Notes under the pieces: generated by a model
Database searches by the model: none
Told to the model about the DNA's origin: nothing
Seen by the model: only the letters and a program-made list of their open reading frames with translations
NCBI RefSeq assembly: GCF_021654775.1
Contig: NZ_AP025343.1
Coordinates: 372,001-436,000 of the forward strand
Origin: Paenibacillus azoreducens
Lineage (GTDB): Bacteria > Bacillota > Bacilli > Paenibacillales > Paenibacillaceae
DNA length: 64,000 nucleotides
Reading direction: 5' to 3'
Part shown: piece by piece, positions 55,418-63,768 of the stretch
How the letters are laid out: the number at the start of each line of letters is the position of its first letter
How positions within the stretch are numbered: the stretch's first letter is position 1
Program-made: the position numbers and the translations under genes

Positions 55418-56728
55418 ATGAAAAAAAGCGCATTTTGGTTCATGACATTGGCCATGCTTCTGGTGATATTCAGCGGCTGCTCGTCGCGTCCCGATGGCGG
55501 AAGCAGCAGCGCAAGCGGCGGCGACAACGCCGAAACGGGCTCCGGCAAAATTGGCTCGGGGAAGGCCAAAACAACGCTGTCGATGATGATAAACATTTCG
55601 GATGAATCGCTGACCAAGGCCTACCGCGAAATCGTGGATGGGTTCACGAAGGAAAATCCCGATATCAGCGTCAATCTGCAGTTTGACAGTAACGGCTATG
55701 AGAATACGATGAAGGTTAAAATGGCTGCGAACGACCTGCCTGATATTTTCGATACCCACGGCTGGGCGAAGATTCGTTATGGAGAATACCTCGCTGATCT
55801 GCGTGACGAGCCTTGGGCTTCCCAACTGACCGATACGATCCGTAATGTCGTGACTGACGAGAAGGGCAAGGTCTATGCGCTCGTACTGACCGAAGCGAAG
55901 GACGGCATGTTGTATAACGTGGATATGCTGGAGAAGTACGGCATTGAGGTGCCGCGCACATTTGATGAGCTGGTGGCCGCAGGGGAGAAGATCAAGAAGG
56001 AAAGCGGAGGTAAAACCATTCCGTTCTACCTGTCCGGTATTGATGACAGTACGATCGGCCAGTATCTGGACCAATTCGCCAATCCGCTCCTGATTACGGC
56101 GAAGAATAATGAAGCAGACGCGCTGCTGAAGGGAACTTTCGATTGGTCCCATATCACGCCGCTAGCTCAAAGTCTCCTCACCCTCAAGGAAAAGGGACTG
56201 ATCAATGAAGACGTGCTGACCGCCAAGCGCAGCGACCTTCCAGCTGCTTTTGCCGCAGAAAAGGTCACATTTGCTTTAGTCGGTCCGGCATTTATGGATT
56301 CCGTGCATGAAATCGCTCCGAATATGAAAATTGGCCTTATGCCGTTACCATCGATGGTGGCGGGCGACGAACCGACCTTTGCTGGCGGGGAGCGCAACAC
56401 GCTCGCAGTATGGAAGGACTCGAAGCATCTAGATGAAGCGAAGAAGCTTCTCCAATATTTTGCAAAGCCTGAAAATATGGCGAAGCTCTCGAACGTATCC
56501 AAGAATCCTCCGGGACTGAAGGATATCAAAACCAATCATGAATTGACGCCTTATTATGAAAAATATGCCCAGGTCCGCGTGTTCCCTTACTTTGACCGCG
56601 TGTATCTGCCGAACGGCATGTGGGATGTACTCTGTAAAAACGGCACCGAGCTTCTGGCTGGCCGCATGACGCCGGAGCAGTTCAGCGAATCAATGAAGAC
56701 CGAAGTCGAGCGTTTGTCCAAAAAATAA
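55418..56728 (+). CDS. ABC sugar transporter solute-binding lipoprotein (second system)
   Basis: Binding protein of 436 residues, family 1. Signal peptide with lipobox FSGC, then a Ser/Gly linker. The mature part has ENPDISVNLQFDSNGYENTM and ANDLPDIFDTHGWAKI motifs of sugar-binding proteins. First gene of a three-gene transporter unit interrupted by repeat array D before the permeases. Substrate unknown. Confidence 0.92.
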   Translation: MKKSAFWFMTLAMLLVIFSGCSSRPDGGSSSASGGDNAETGSGKIGSGKAKTTLSMMINISDESLTKAYREIVDGFTKENPDISVNLQFDSNGYENTMKVKMAANDLPDIFDTHGWAKIRYGEYLADLRDEPWASQLTDTIRNVVTDEKGKVYALVLTEAKDGMLYNVDMLEKYGIEVPRTFDELVAAGEKIKKESGGKTIPFYLSGIDDSTIGQYLDQFANPLLITAKNNEADALLKGTFDWSHITPLAQSLLTLKEKGLINEDVLTAKRSDLPAAFAAEKVTFALVGPAFMDSVHEIAPNMKIGLMPLPSMVAGDEPTFAGGERNTLAVWKDSKHLDEAKKLLQYFAKPENMAKLSNVSKNPPGLKDIKTNHELTPYYEKYAQVRVFPYFDRVYLPNGMWDVLCKNGTELLAGRMTPEQFSESMKTEVERLSKK

Positions 56729-56777
56729 ACTTCAGGGGCGGCGGGGCATGAGGTCATGCCCCCGCTGTTTGCCGCCT

Positions 56778-56932
56778 TGACATATCAAAAAGTATGAATT
56801 TCCAGGGTCCCCGCAAAGTAATCGGAGTAGGCTTCGAAGGTTACGCGTCACTTTGTGGGGTTGAATTTCCGGGGTCCCCGCAAAGTAATCGGAATAGGCA
56901 TCGAAGGTTACGCGTCACTTTGTGGGGTTATT
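56778..56932 (+). repeat. Array D: two units of the GGGGTCCCCGCAAAGT repeat inside an operon
   Basis: Units from about 56800 and 56866 with leader TTGACATATCAAAAAGTATG, ending 20 nt before the permease start. It also lies behind a GGCATGAGGTCATGCC hairpin (56746-56761). The array separates the binding-protein gene from its permeases and could lower permease expression by forming RNA hairpins. Confidence 0.88.
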
Positions 56933-56952
56933 TAGCGAGGAGTGAGGGCGAG

Positions 56953-57882
56953 ATGAGACCAAACATTGTTGTCACCAAGGCAGGGCCGCGCAAAACGACC
57001 CGAATGAGGCGCCTGGCCAAATCGCCGGTGATGCTGAACTGGATGTACCTGCCTGCATTGCTGCTGTTCGCGGTTTTTATCTATTATCCTTTTTTCCGGG
57101 GGCTGCTGATCTCCTTTACTGATTGGGACGGCTACTCCCAGATGTTTCATTATATCGGCATCGACAATTACAAAAGAATGCTGTCCGACAGCCGCGTCCA
57201 CACCGTCATTATCAATACGCTTATCTACGGCCTCGGCAGTACGCTTTTTCAAAATATCATCGGGCTTCTGTATGCCCTGCTGCTGAACAAACACGGAAAG
57301 GGCAGAACGTTCGTCCGGGTTATCGTGTACATTCCGGCCATCGTCAGCCCAATCATCATGGGTTATATCTGGTATTTCCTGCTTCAATATAATGGCGGCG
57401 CCATTAATGACATCATTACGGCTTTTGCGGGTCATCCTGTCAATCTGCTGGGAGATCCCAAGGTGAATGTCTGGATTATTATGGTCGTCAACACCTATCA
57501 GTTCCTGGGGGTCGCGATGATGATATTCCTCTCGGGTCTGCAGGGCATTTCCAAGGACTATTATGAAGCGGCCGAAATAGACGGTGCTTCGACTATGAAC
57601 CGCTTTTTCAACATCACCTTCCCGCTGCTGGCTCCTGCGCTGACGACAAGCATCATTCTGAACCTGATCGGCGGCCTGAAGCTGTTTGACGTGATTGCGG
57701 CCCTGACGAACGGCGGCCCTGGATACGCCTCGGCGTCATTGTCGACGATGATGTACCAGCTGTATTTCGCCAGACAGGATGCAGGGCTTGCGGCCTCGCT
57801 CGGCAATCTGATGTTCCTGCTTATTACTGTCATCAGCCTCACATCCCTGTACTTCCTGCGCAGAAAGGAGCTGTCGCAATGA
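56953..57882 (+). CDS. ABC sugar permease, MalF-type (second system)
   Basis: Permease of 309 residues with six segments. An extended N-terminus is basic. EAA loop: YEAAEIDGASTMNRFFNITF. Start MRPNIV has GAGGAGTGAGGG upstream; the frame also reads through repeat array D but that is an artefact. The next gene overlaps by 4 bp (ATGA). Confidence 0.92.
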   Translation: MRPNIVVTKAGPRKTTRMRRLAKSPVMLNWMYLPALLLFAVFIYYPFFRGLLISFTDWDGYSQMFHYIGIDNYKRMLSDSRVHTVIINTLIYGLGSTLFQNIIGLLYALLLNKHGKGRTFVRVIVYIPAIVSPIIMGYIWYFLLQYNGGAINDIITAFAGHPVNLLGDPKVNVWIIMVVNTYQFLGVAMMIFLSGLQGISKDYYEAAEIDGASTMNRFFNITFPLLAPALTTSIILNLIGGLKLFDVIAALTNGGPGYASASLSTMMYQLYFARQDAGLAASLGNLMFLLITVISLTSLYFLRRKELSQ

Positions 57883-58700
57883 AGCAGCGAAAACGCACGA
57901 TTATTTATACGGTTATCGGCCTTTTCGTAGCCTTGGTGCATATCATTCCGTTTTACATTCTGCTGACCGTATCCTTCAAGGATATGCGGGATATGAGCTC
58001 CAAGTGGGCATTTCCCGGCTATTGGTTTACGGGCAATTTTATTAGCGCCTGGCAAAATGCCCATCTGGACCGAGCCTTCTTGAATACAGGGGTCATCACC
58101 GTTTTGTCCGTCGCATTGATTCTGATCTTCGGCTCTCTGGCAGCTTTTCCGCTGGCACGGTACCAATCGAAGCTGAACAAGTGGGTATACGGCATCTTCG
58201 TCAGTGCGCTGATCGTGCCGCCGCTGACCATTCTGGTGCCCTTGTATAAGTTTTTCGTGGATATCGGCTTTATGAATACCTACTTCGGAATCGTGCTGCT
58301 GCATGTGACCTTTCAGCTGTCGATGGCCATTTTCCTGTACACAAGCTTTATCGGCACGATCCCGCGGGAACTGGATGAGGCGGCGATGATTGACGGGGCG
58401 ACCAAAACGGGCATGTTTTTCCGCATTATTATGCCGCTTCTCAAGCCCGTTACGGCTACGATCGTGATCATGAATGCGAACTCGATTTGGAATGACTACC
58501 AGTTCTCGCTCTTTTTTCTGCAAAAGCCTGACTCGCGTACCATTACGGTCGCCTTGTCCAGCTTCTTCGGGGAGAACAGCGCGCAGATCGGCTGGATTGC
58601 CGCCGGCTCGCTTCTGGCCGCGATTCCGAGCATACTCGTATACATTTTATTGCAAAAGTACTTCGTGGACGGTATTGCCGCAGGTGCGGTTAAAGGATGA
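57879..58700 (+). CDS. ABC sugar permease, MalG-type (second system)
   Basis: Permease of 273 residues with six segments and EAA loop DEAAMIDGATKTGMFFRIIM. The C-terminus QKYFVDGIAAGAVKG is typical. Overlaps the preceding gene by 4 bp, so coupled. No ATPase gene nearby. Confidence 0.92.
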   Translation: MKQRKRTIIYTVIGLFVALVHIIPFYILLTVSFKDMRDMSSKWAFPGYWFTGNFISAWQNAHLDRAFLNTGVITVLSVALILIFGSLAAFPLARYQSKLNKWVYGIFVSALIVPPLTILVPLYKFFVDIGFMNTYFGIVLLHVTFQLSMAIFLYTSFIGTIPRELDEAAMIDGATKTGMFFRIIMPLLKPVTATIVIMNANSIWNDYQFSLFFLQKPDSRTITVALSSFFGENSAQIGWIAAGSLLAAIPSILVYILLQKYFVDGIAAGAVKG

Positions 58701-58800
58701 TCCCGGCGTAAATTTGGGGACAGGGAATGAGAGAGCAACATTGCGATATACCCTCCGTGATATAACAAAACTGTACTCAAGCAGACAAGGAGATGGAGAG

Positions 58801-59565
58801 ATGAGCAAGTTGACAGGTAAAATCGCTTTAGTAACCGGTGCAAGCCGGGGGATTGGCCGCGGCATAGCGCTGCGATTGGCGCGGGACGGCGCATTGGTCG
58901 CGGTGCATTATGGAAGAAGACAAAATGAAGCCGAAGAAGTCGTTCGGCAAATTGAGCAAAATGGAGGTTCTGCGTTTTCGATCGGCGCCGATTTTAGCAC
59001 ACTTAACGGGATTCGCGATTTATATGCGGCATTGGACGAAGAGCTTCGGAAACGAACAGGCAATAACCGTTTTGACATTCTTGTGAATAATGCCGGAATC
59101 GGGCAAATTCTAACGCTTGAAGAGGCAACGGAAGAGTCCTTTGACGAGGTGATGAATACGAACGTTAAGGCGCCATTTTTCGTGATCCAGCAGGCTTTGC
59201 CGCGTCTGGCGGATGGGGGGCGCATTATCAATCTTTCATCATTTGTCACACGGGCAGCCTCACCAAGTGTGTTTGCATATAGCATATCGAAAGGGGCAAT
59301 CAACACGCTTACGCTTGCTTTGGCCCAGCAGCTTGGAAACCGCCATATTACGGTGAACGCGATCCTTCCTGGCATCATCAATACGGAGATGAACGCCGGA
59401 ACGCTGCAAAATCCCGCTGGACGCAATTCTGCCGCCGGACTTTCAACCTTCAACAGATGGGGAGAGCCTGAAGATGTGGCGGATGTTGCCGCTTTTCTTG
59501 CCGCATCGGATAGCCGCTGGGTGACCGGTCAATTGATCGATGCAAGCGGCGGATCTCATCTGTAA
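58801..59565 (+). CDS. Short-chain dehydrogenase/reductase
   Basis: SDR of 254 residues. The NAD(P) motif TGASRGIG, structural NNAG, catalytic Ser in NLSSF and YSISK (Tyr-x3-Lys) are visible. AAGGAGATGGAGAG precedes ATG; the frame runs upstream into the permease gene without meaning. Arg after GAS and RRQ suggest NADPH preference. Substrate unknown. It follows the transporter by 100 nt and may be independently transcribed. Confidence 0.88.
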   Translation: MSKLTGKIALVTGASRGIGRGIALRLARDGALVAVHYGRRQNEAEEVVRQIEQNGGSAFSIGADFSTLNGIRDLYAALDEELRKRTGNNRFDILVNNAGIGQILTLEEATEESFDEVMNTNVKAPFFVIQQALPRLADGGRIINLSSFVTRAASPSVFAYSISKGAINTLTLALAQQLGNRHITVNAILPGIINTEMNAGTLQNPAGRNSAAGLSTFNRWGEPEDVADVAAFLAASDSRWVTGQLIDASGGSHL

Positions 59566-59580
59566 ATAAACAAAGCCGGA

Positions 59581-59606
59581 GACCTAGCTGAAGAGCTGGG
59601 TTTTTT
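59581..59606 (+). terminator. Terminator of the SDR gene
   Basis: ACCTAGCT / AGCTGGGT stem with GAAG loop and T6. Confidence 0.85.
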
Positions 59607-59654
59607 CGGGTTGACGGGGGAACGATGTCGAGCCGGAAAACGTCCGCTTTACTT

Positions 59655-59953
59655 CCTGGAGCCTTGGCAAGCTGCTCCCCGAATCGACAGCCATGCGCAT
59701 GCTGAAAGGCTTGTCCCGCCTGATTCCTTGCGAGAGCGGGACGGTGCGCCTGGCGGGCAGGGAACTGCGCATGATGCCAAACAAGCAAATTTCGCAGCTG
59801 ATGTGCATCCTCTCCCAATCGAACCAGACCCCTATGTTCGTAACGCGCCTTATCCACGCATTCATCCGCTTCGGCGGGCGCAGACCGCCTCTTTTTGAAC
59901 AAATGATCATCGCCAAACCCGGGCGGTTTGAACCATACCAGGAAATCTATTGA
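59655..59953 (+). pseudogene. Remnant of a FecE/FepC-type iron ABC transporter ATPase
   Basis: The region reads MLKGLSRLIPCESGTVRLAG then MMPNKQISQLMCILSQSNQTP followed by a disrupted GRRPP, which matches the stretch after Walker A to the Q-loop of siderophore ABC ATPases. The Walker A itself is blurred by frame changes (ASCSPNRQP upstream), and the signature and Walker B regions are missing. Interpreted as a relic with at least two frameshifts. Confidence 0.65.
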
Positions 59954-59980
59954 TGGAATTTGACCAGGAGGGGACCAGAC

Positions 59981-60481
59981 ATGAAAACGATCGATATTGA
60001 AGCAACAAAAAGCCGATATACAGCGTTTACGGACAGCTGCAATACGCTGATCATCAGCACGCTGGATGAAAACGGATTTCCTTTTGCCGGCTATGCCCCA
60101 TTCGTGAAACTGGACGGAAAGCTGTACATCTATATCAGCCGCATTTCCGACCATTACCGTTATGTAGGGAACAATAAGCAAATTCTCGTGATGATGATTG
60201 CCGACGAATCGCAGACCCCGAATGCTTTTGCGCGTGAGCGGGCACGATGGGCTTGCACCACGGAGAATCTCGGAAGCGAGGGACATGAAAATATTTTTGA
60301 ACAGTTCAATCGGAAGTTCGGCGAAAAAATGATGAATATGCTGCGCGGTTTAGATTTTTCGCTGTTTGAGCTGACTCCGTCTGCGGGCCGGTATGTGATC
60401 GGTTTCGGTCAGGCGTTTGATGTGGACCTGGCGGGCGACCGTTTTGAGCATGTGGTTGTCGATAAAGGACAGGGGAAGTGA
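59981..60481 (+). CDS. HugZ/HutZ-like heme-utilisation protein
   Basis: Split-barrel protein of 166 residues, FMN-binding fold, of the heme-degrading HugZ/HutZ family (SRYTAFTDSCNTLIISTLDE, then GYAPFV). The C-terminal region contains ELTPSAGRYVIGFGQAF, typical of these proteins. AGGAGGGG lies before ATG. The upstream iron-ABC remnant supports a former heme/iron locus. A general pyridoxamine-oxidase-like enzyme is the alternative. Confidence 0.8.
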   Translation: MKTIDIEATKSRYTAFTDSCNTLIISTLDENGFPFAGYAPFVKLDGKLYIYISRISDHYRYVGNNKQILVMMIADESQTPNAFARERARWACTTENLGSEGHENIFEQFNRKFGEKMMNMLRGLDFSLFELTPSAGRYVIGFGQAFDVDLAGDRFEHVVVDKGQGK

Positions 60482-60558
60482 CCTTCTACACGACTAGAGT
60501 TATAGGATTCTTCGGTCAGGGTTTCGTAAAATTCGATTCGATTCCAGACACGCTCGGG

Positions 60559-60600
60559 AACAATATATAACGAACGAACTATTTCGATCTATATATTGTT
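60559..60600. repeat. Inverted repeat AACAATATATA / TATATATTGTT
   Basis: Perfect 11-bp arms with a 20-nt loop, 80 bp after the HugZ-like gene; no T tract. The 658-bp gap 60482-61139 otherwise holds the GGACAC inverted repeat and no recognisable gene. Confidence 0.6.
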
Positions 60601-60871
60601 TGATTGAATCCATTTTATAAAGAATAAATACGGGTGTTCGAGAACAGTAACAATATGAAAAATGTTTCTTGGAAGTCGCTTCTTGGATTTTTGCAAAATC
60701 ATCGTGTGTTTGGATACGCCGAATAAGACAGGGAAATAAAACACGGTGGATTTCCGTCATGCAGTGCCACACCGCTCGCTGAGAGCTATGCGCGAACTCT
60801 AACTATGATGAACGTACGAAAAGCGACAGCCCTCCGTATTTGCTACACATCGTAGGTTAAAATGGTGCGCG

Positions 60872-61064
60872 AACTCTAACGGACACCACGGCCGCTAAAT
60901 GGCCCAAAACAGCCACTTTATAAATGTAACGGACACCACAGCGCTTAATTGTTCCCAAAACAACGATAAAAGGGGCTTTTTCACAAAATAGCTGCATCTG
61001 TGTCCGTTAAAAATCATAATGCACGAAATTGACTACTATAGCGGCCGCTGTGTCCCTTAGAGTT
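60872..61064. repeat. Nested GGACAC inverted repeat
   Basis: Outer 26-bp arms (60872-60897 and 61039-61064, AACTCTAACGGACACCACGG versus its near complement) and an inner pair TAACGGACACCACAG (60927-60941) / CTGTGTCCGTTA (60998-61009). The four GGACAC copies can fold into one long cruciform. A partial copy (TGCGCGAACTCTAAC) lies at 60789-60803. Confidence 0.75.
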
Positions 61065-61139
61065 TTGCAGTCGTTTTAAACCGTTTCGATTTATTCTCGT
61101 CTTAAATTGTAAGAGAATCTAAAGAATGGAGGAGGGCTC

Positions 61140-61589
61140 ATGTCCTTTGAAACTATGCTGCCGGTGTGGAGAGCTGTGCGGGACCGGTTTCAGAAGTTGG
61201 CGGCAGGTCTGCGTGAGGAGGAACTTCTTCTTACGGCTCCGGGGCAAGGGCCTACCATCGGCTGGATGCTGCGTCACAATGCCGAGGTGGAGTATATGTT
61301 TGCGGAATGGTTTTTTCAGGCGGAGAAACCTCAAGGCATTAAGTATATAACCGGCGGCGGCCCGGAAGATCATCCGGATTATGCCAATCTTAAGGGGCTC
61401 CTTCATTTTCTTGAGGAATCCGACAGGCATTTTACGATGGCGATGCGCCTGCTTCCGGACGATGCTTGGGACACTCCGGTTGCTTCGCAAATGGGCATGT
61501 CCACACCGCGCGAGGCGATGGGCAGGGTGCTGTACCATAATGGACTGCATGCCGGCCAGATTTCGTTGATTCGAAAGTTGAATGCTTAA
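61140..61589 (+). CDS. DinB-family four-helix protein
   Basis: Protein of 149 residues, DinB/YfiT-like. Metal-ligand His residues are visible near MLRHNAEVEYMF and VLYHNGLHAGQI; the latter H-x3-H motif is the family's hallmark. GGAGGAGGG precedes ATG. Family members act as metal-dependent transferases for thiol cofactors such as bacillithiol; specific role unknown. Confidence 0.88.
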   Translation: MSFETMLPVWRAVRDRFQKLAAGLREEELLLTAPGQGPTIGWMLRHNAEVEYMFAEWFFQAEKPQGIKYITGGGPEDHPDYANLKGLLHFLEESDRHFTMAMRLLPDDAWDTPVASQMGMSTPREAMGRVLYHNGLHAGQISLIRKLNA

Positions 61590-61791
61590 AAGAGTTAACG
61601 ACGTGATGGGGAGGTACCCGAAAACGGTTGGAATTGAGTAGACAGTACCTGATCTGCAGTAAAGAGAATGGAGAATGCATGTATGGCTTGGGATATCGGA
61701 TTAGGGCAATCTGATATTCGTTGACGGGCCATCTTGCATCAGTTGCGAACATTTCAGTGGGATAAGGGACAGATCCGACATGATCGGATCC

Positions 61792-61826
61792 AGAAAACCG
61801 GGGCTTTTTGGCCCCGGTTTTCTGAT
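61792..61826 (+). terminator. Strong terminator-like hairpin
   Basis: Perfect 13-bp stem AGAAAACCGGGGC / GCCCCGGTTTTCT with TTTTTG loop, 200 nt past the dinB-like stop. Confidence 0.8.
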
Positions 61827-62044
61827 GTTTTGGAAATCTCTGTTTTAAGCAAGAGCGGTTCCTAGTCTCATTAGGTTTTCCAGAGGCCCTTTTTTGCTTA
61901 AATAACGATTGAAGATTTCGTTAGAAATCGCGGTTGGCTCCACTAATCTTCACTTAGATCCCACAGGACTACTACCGTATTGCCCATAGGTTCCCATAGA
62001 AAAATGTCGATTCAGGACTTTAGATTCAATCTTTTTTGGATCTA

Positions 62045-62105
62045 TTTACAAATTTTAGCACTCGATCTAAAATAAATACAAGCGCTTTCAATTAAAGCGC
62101 TTTAA
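62045..62105 (+). promoter_or_regulatory. GH8 promoter with two tandem cre-like sites
   Basis: TTTACA (62045-62050), 17-bp spacer, TAAAAT (62068-62073). Right after the -10 lie TACAAGCGCTTTCA (62077-62090) and the full palindrome TTAAAGCGCTTTAA (62092-62105), both close to the cre consensus. Placement at and just after the start point fits CcpA repression. Confidence 0.7.
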
Positions 62106-62235
62106 CTAAAGGGAGGTGTTAAATCAAAGCTTGTTTATTTAACCGCTATTATTTTCATCGAGATGCTGCATTTCGCAATCCGGCTTAAAGGTTATGTCAT
62201 GACCAAAAAAATTGACGTTAAAGGAGCGTAAGAAA

Positions 62236-63465
62236 ATGGGAAAAAACAGAAAGTTTTTGCTTAGCGGCAAAGCTGTGATGTTGAGTTGTCTCGCTTTCCT
62301 TCTGATTCCGGCAGGTTTCGCATTCGCCTCTCCTAACAAGCCGTTTCCGCAGCATACGACATATACGAGCGGTACGATCAAACCAAACAATGTCTCGCAA
62401 AGCACGATGGACAGCGCGGTACAATCCAAATGGGATAGCTGGAAATCGGCTTATTTGAAGCCGGCCGGCACCGGAAAGTATTATGTGAAATACCAGTCCA
62501 ACGGCGATACGGTGTCCGAAGCCCACGGTTACGGCATGCTGGCTACTGTTCTGATGGCCGGGTATGACAGCAACGCGCAAGTCTATTTTGACGGACTTTA
62601 TAAATATTACAAGGAACATCCAAGCGACAACAATCCTTATTTGATGGCATGGAAACAAAACAGCAGCTTCCAGAACATTGAAGGCGCCGATTCGGCAACC
62701 GATGGAGATATGGACATCGCATACTCTCTCCTGCTGGCGGACAAGCAGTGGGGCAGCAGCGGCAGCATCAATTATCTCCAGGCAGCCAAAGACATGATCA
62801 ATGCCATTATGCAAAGCGATGTGAACCAGACTCAATGGACGCTGCGCCTTGGCGATTGGGCGACGGACAGCAAGTATAAGGATGCGACCCGTCCTTCGGA
62901 TTTTATGTTGAATCATATGAAGGGTTTCCAGGCTGCCACCGGAGATTCGCGATGGAACAACGTCATCGACAAAACTTACACCATCATTAATTCGATTTAC
63001 AATAACTACAGCTCGTCGACGGGTCTGCTTCCGGATTTCGTAGTCTTGTCGGGCGGGGCGTACAAGCCTGCTCCAGCCGATTTCCTGGAAGGCGCCAATG
63101 ACGGAAACTACGAATACAATTCCTGCCGCACGCCTTGGCGGATCACGACCGATTACCTGATAACAGGGGATAACCGCGCGTTGAATCAGCTGAACCAAAT
63201 GAACACCTGGATCAAAGGGAAAGTAAGCAGCAACCCAAGCAGCGTGAAAGACGGCTATAAGCTGAACGGCAGCGTCGTCGGCTCCTATAACAGCGGCGCA
63301 TTTTATGCTCCGTTCGGCGTCAGCGCCATGACATCTTCGGCCAACCAAAGCTGGCTGAACTCCGTGTGGTCCAAAACGGCAGGCAGTTCCAATGAAGGTT
63401 ACTATGAAGACAGCATCAAGCTGTTTTCGATGATCATGATGTCCGGAAACTGGTGGGCGTACTAA
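62236..63465 (+). CDS. Secreted GH8 chitosanase/endoglucanase
   Basis: Enzyme of 409 residues. Start MGKNRKF has AAAGGAG 9 nt upstream. Signal peptide 1-31 (ending AFA). GH8 (alpha/alpha)6 barrel with E95 in SEAHGYGML as general acid and the signature ATDGDMDIAYSLLLADKQWG containing D156; a loop with FLEGANDGNYEYN near residue 285 fits the subfamily in which the base lies on an inserted loop (chitosanase-glucanases of Bacillus and Paenibacillus). Chitosanase is therefore favoured over cellulase, but dual activity is common. Monocistronic, catabolite-type promoter. Confidence 0.9.
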   Translation: MGKNRKFLLSGKAVMLSCLAFLLIPAGFAFASPNKPFPQHTTYTSGTIKPNNVSQSTMDSAVQSKWDSWKSAYLKPAGTGKYYVKYQSNGDTVSEAHGYGMLATVLMAGYDSNAQVYFDGLYKYYKEHPSDNNPYLMAWKQNSSFQNIEGADSATDGDMDIAYSLLLADKQWGSSGSINYLQAAKDMINAIMQSDVNQTQWTLRLGDWATDSKYKDATRPSDFMLNHMKGFQAATGDSRWNNVIDKTYTIINSIYNNYSSSTGLLPDFVVLSGGAYKPAPADFLEGANDGNYEYNSCRTPWRITTDYLITGDNRALNQLNQMNTWIKGKVSSNPSSVKDGYKLNGSVVGSYNSGAFYAPFGVSAMTSSANQSWLNSVWSKTAGSSNEGYYEDSIKLFSMIMMSGNWWAY

Positions 63466-63494
63466 GTACTGATCATTTGAAGACGAGAGCATAG

Positions 63495-63538
63495 CTGAAG
63501 GCCCGATTGGCTTGTTTTTAGAGCTAGTCGGGCCTTCA
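63495..63538. terminator. Hairpin after GH8 gene
   Basis: CTGAAGGCCCGATTGGCT pairs with AGCTAGTCGGGCCTTCA imperfectly, about 30 nt past the stop; no T run follows. Confidence 0.55.
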
Positions 63539-63634
63539 TGATGCTGAGCATGTTTGGGGGGGAGTCGGCTGGGTTTTATATAAACGGAAGCCAACGGTGG
63601 CTCAATCAGATAATTTTTGACATTAACCCAAACA

Positions 63635-63673
63635 AAAAGACGGCAGAGAGATGATCTCCCAACCGCCTTTTTT
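63635..63673. terminator. Bidirectional terminator between GH8 and mraY-like genes
   Basis: AAAAAGACGGC and GCCTTTTTT arms enclose a GAGAT/ATCTC inner stem; A and T runs on both sides suit the two convergent genes. Confidence 0.75.
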
Positions 63674-63768
63674 CACCGTTTTTGTGATATGCATTTTCAA
63701 CCGGGTATGCCTGTTGTTGAAAAATCCTTATGTATAAACCCGATTGTTGCTTTGCCAAAAATCGCACC

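Noticed and set aside
60500..60772. Minus-strand frame of 90 codons after the HugZ-like gene
   Set aside because: No ribosome site, odd composition, and it crosses an AT-rich inverted repeat.
62218..63594. Long minus-strand frame opposite the GH8 gene
   Set aside because: Shadow of a high-GC third-position gene; the + strand has signal peptide, motifs and ribosome site.
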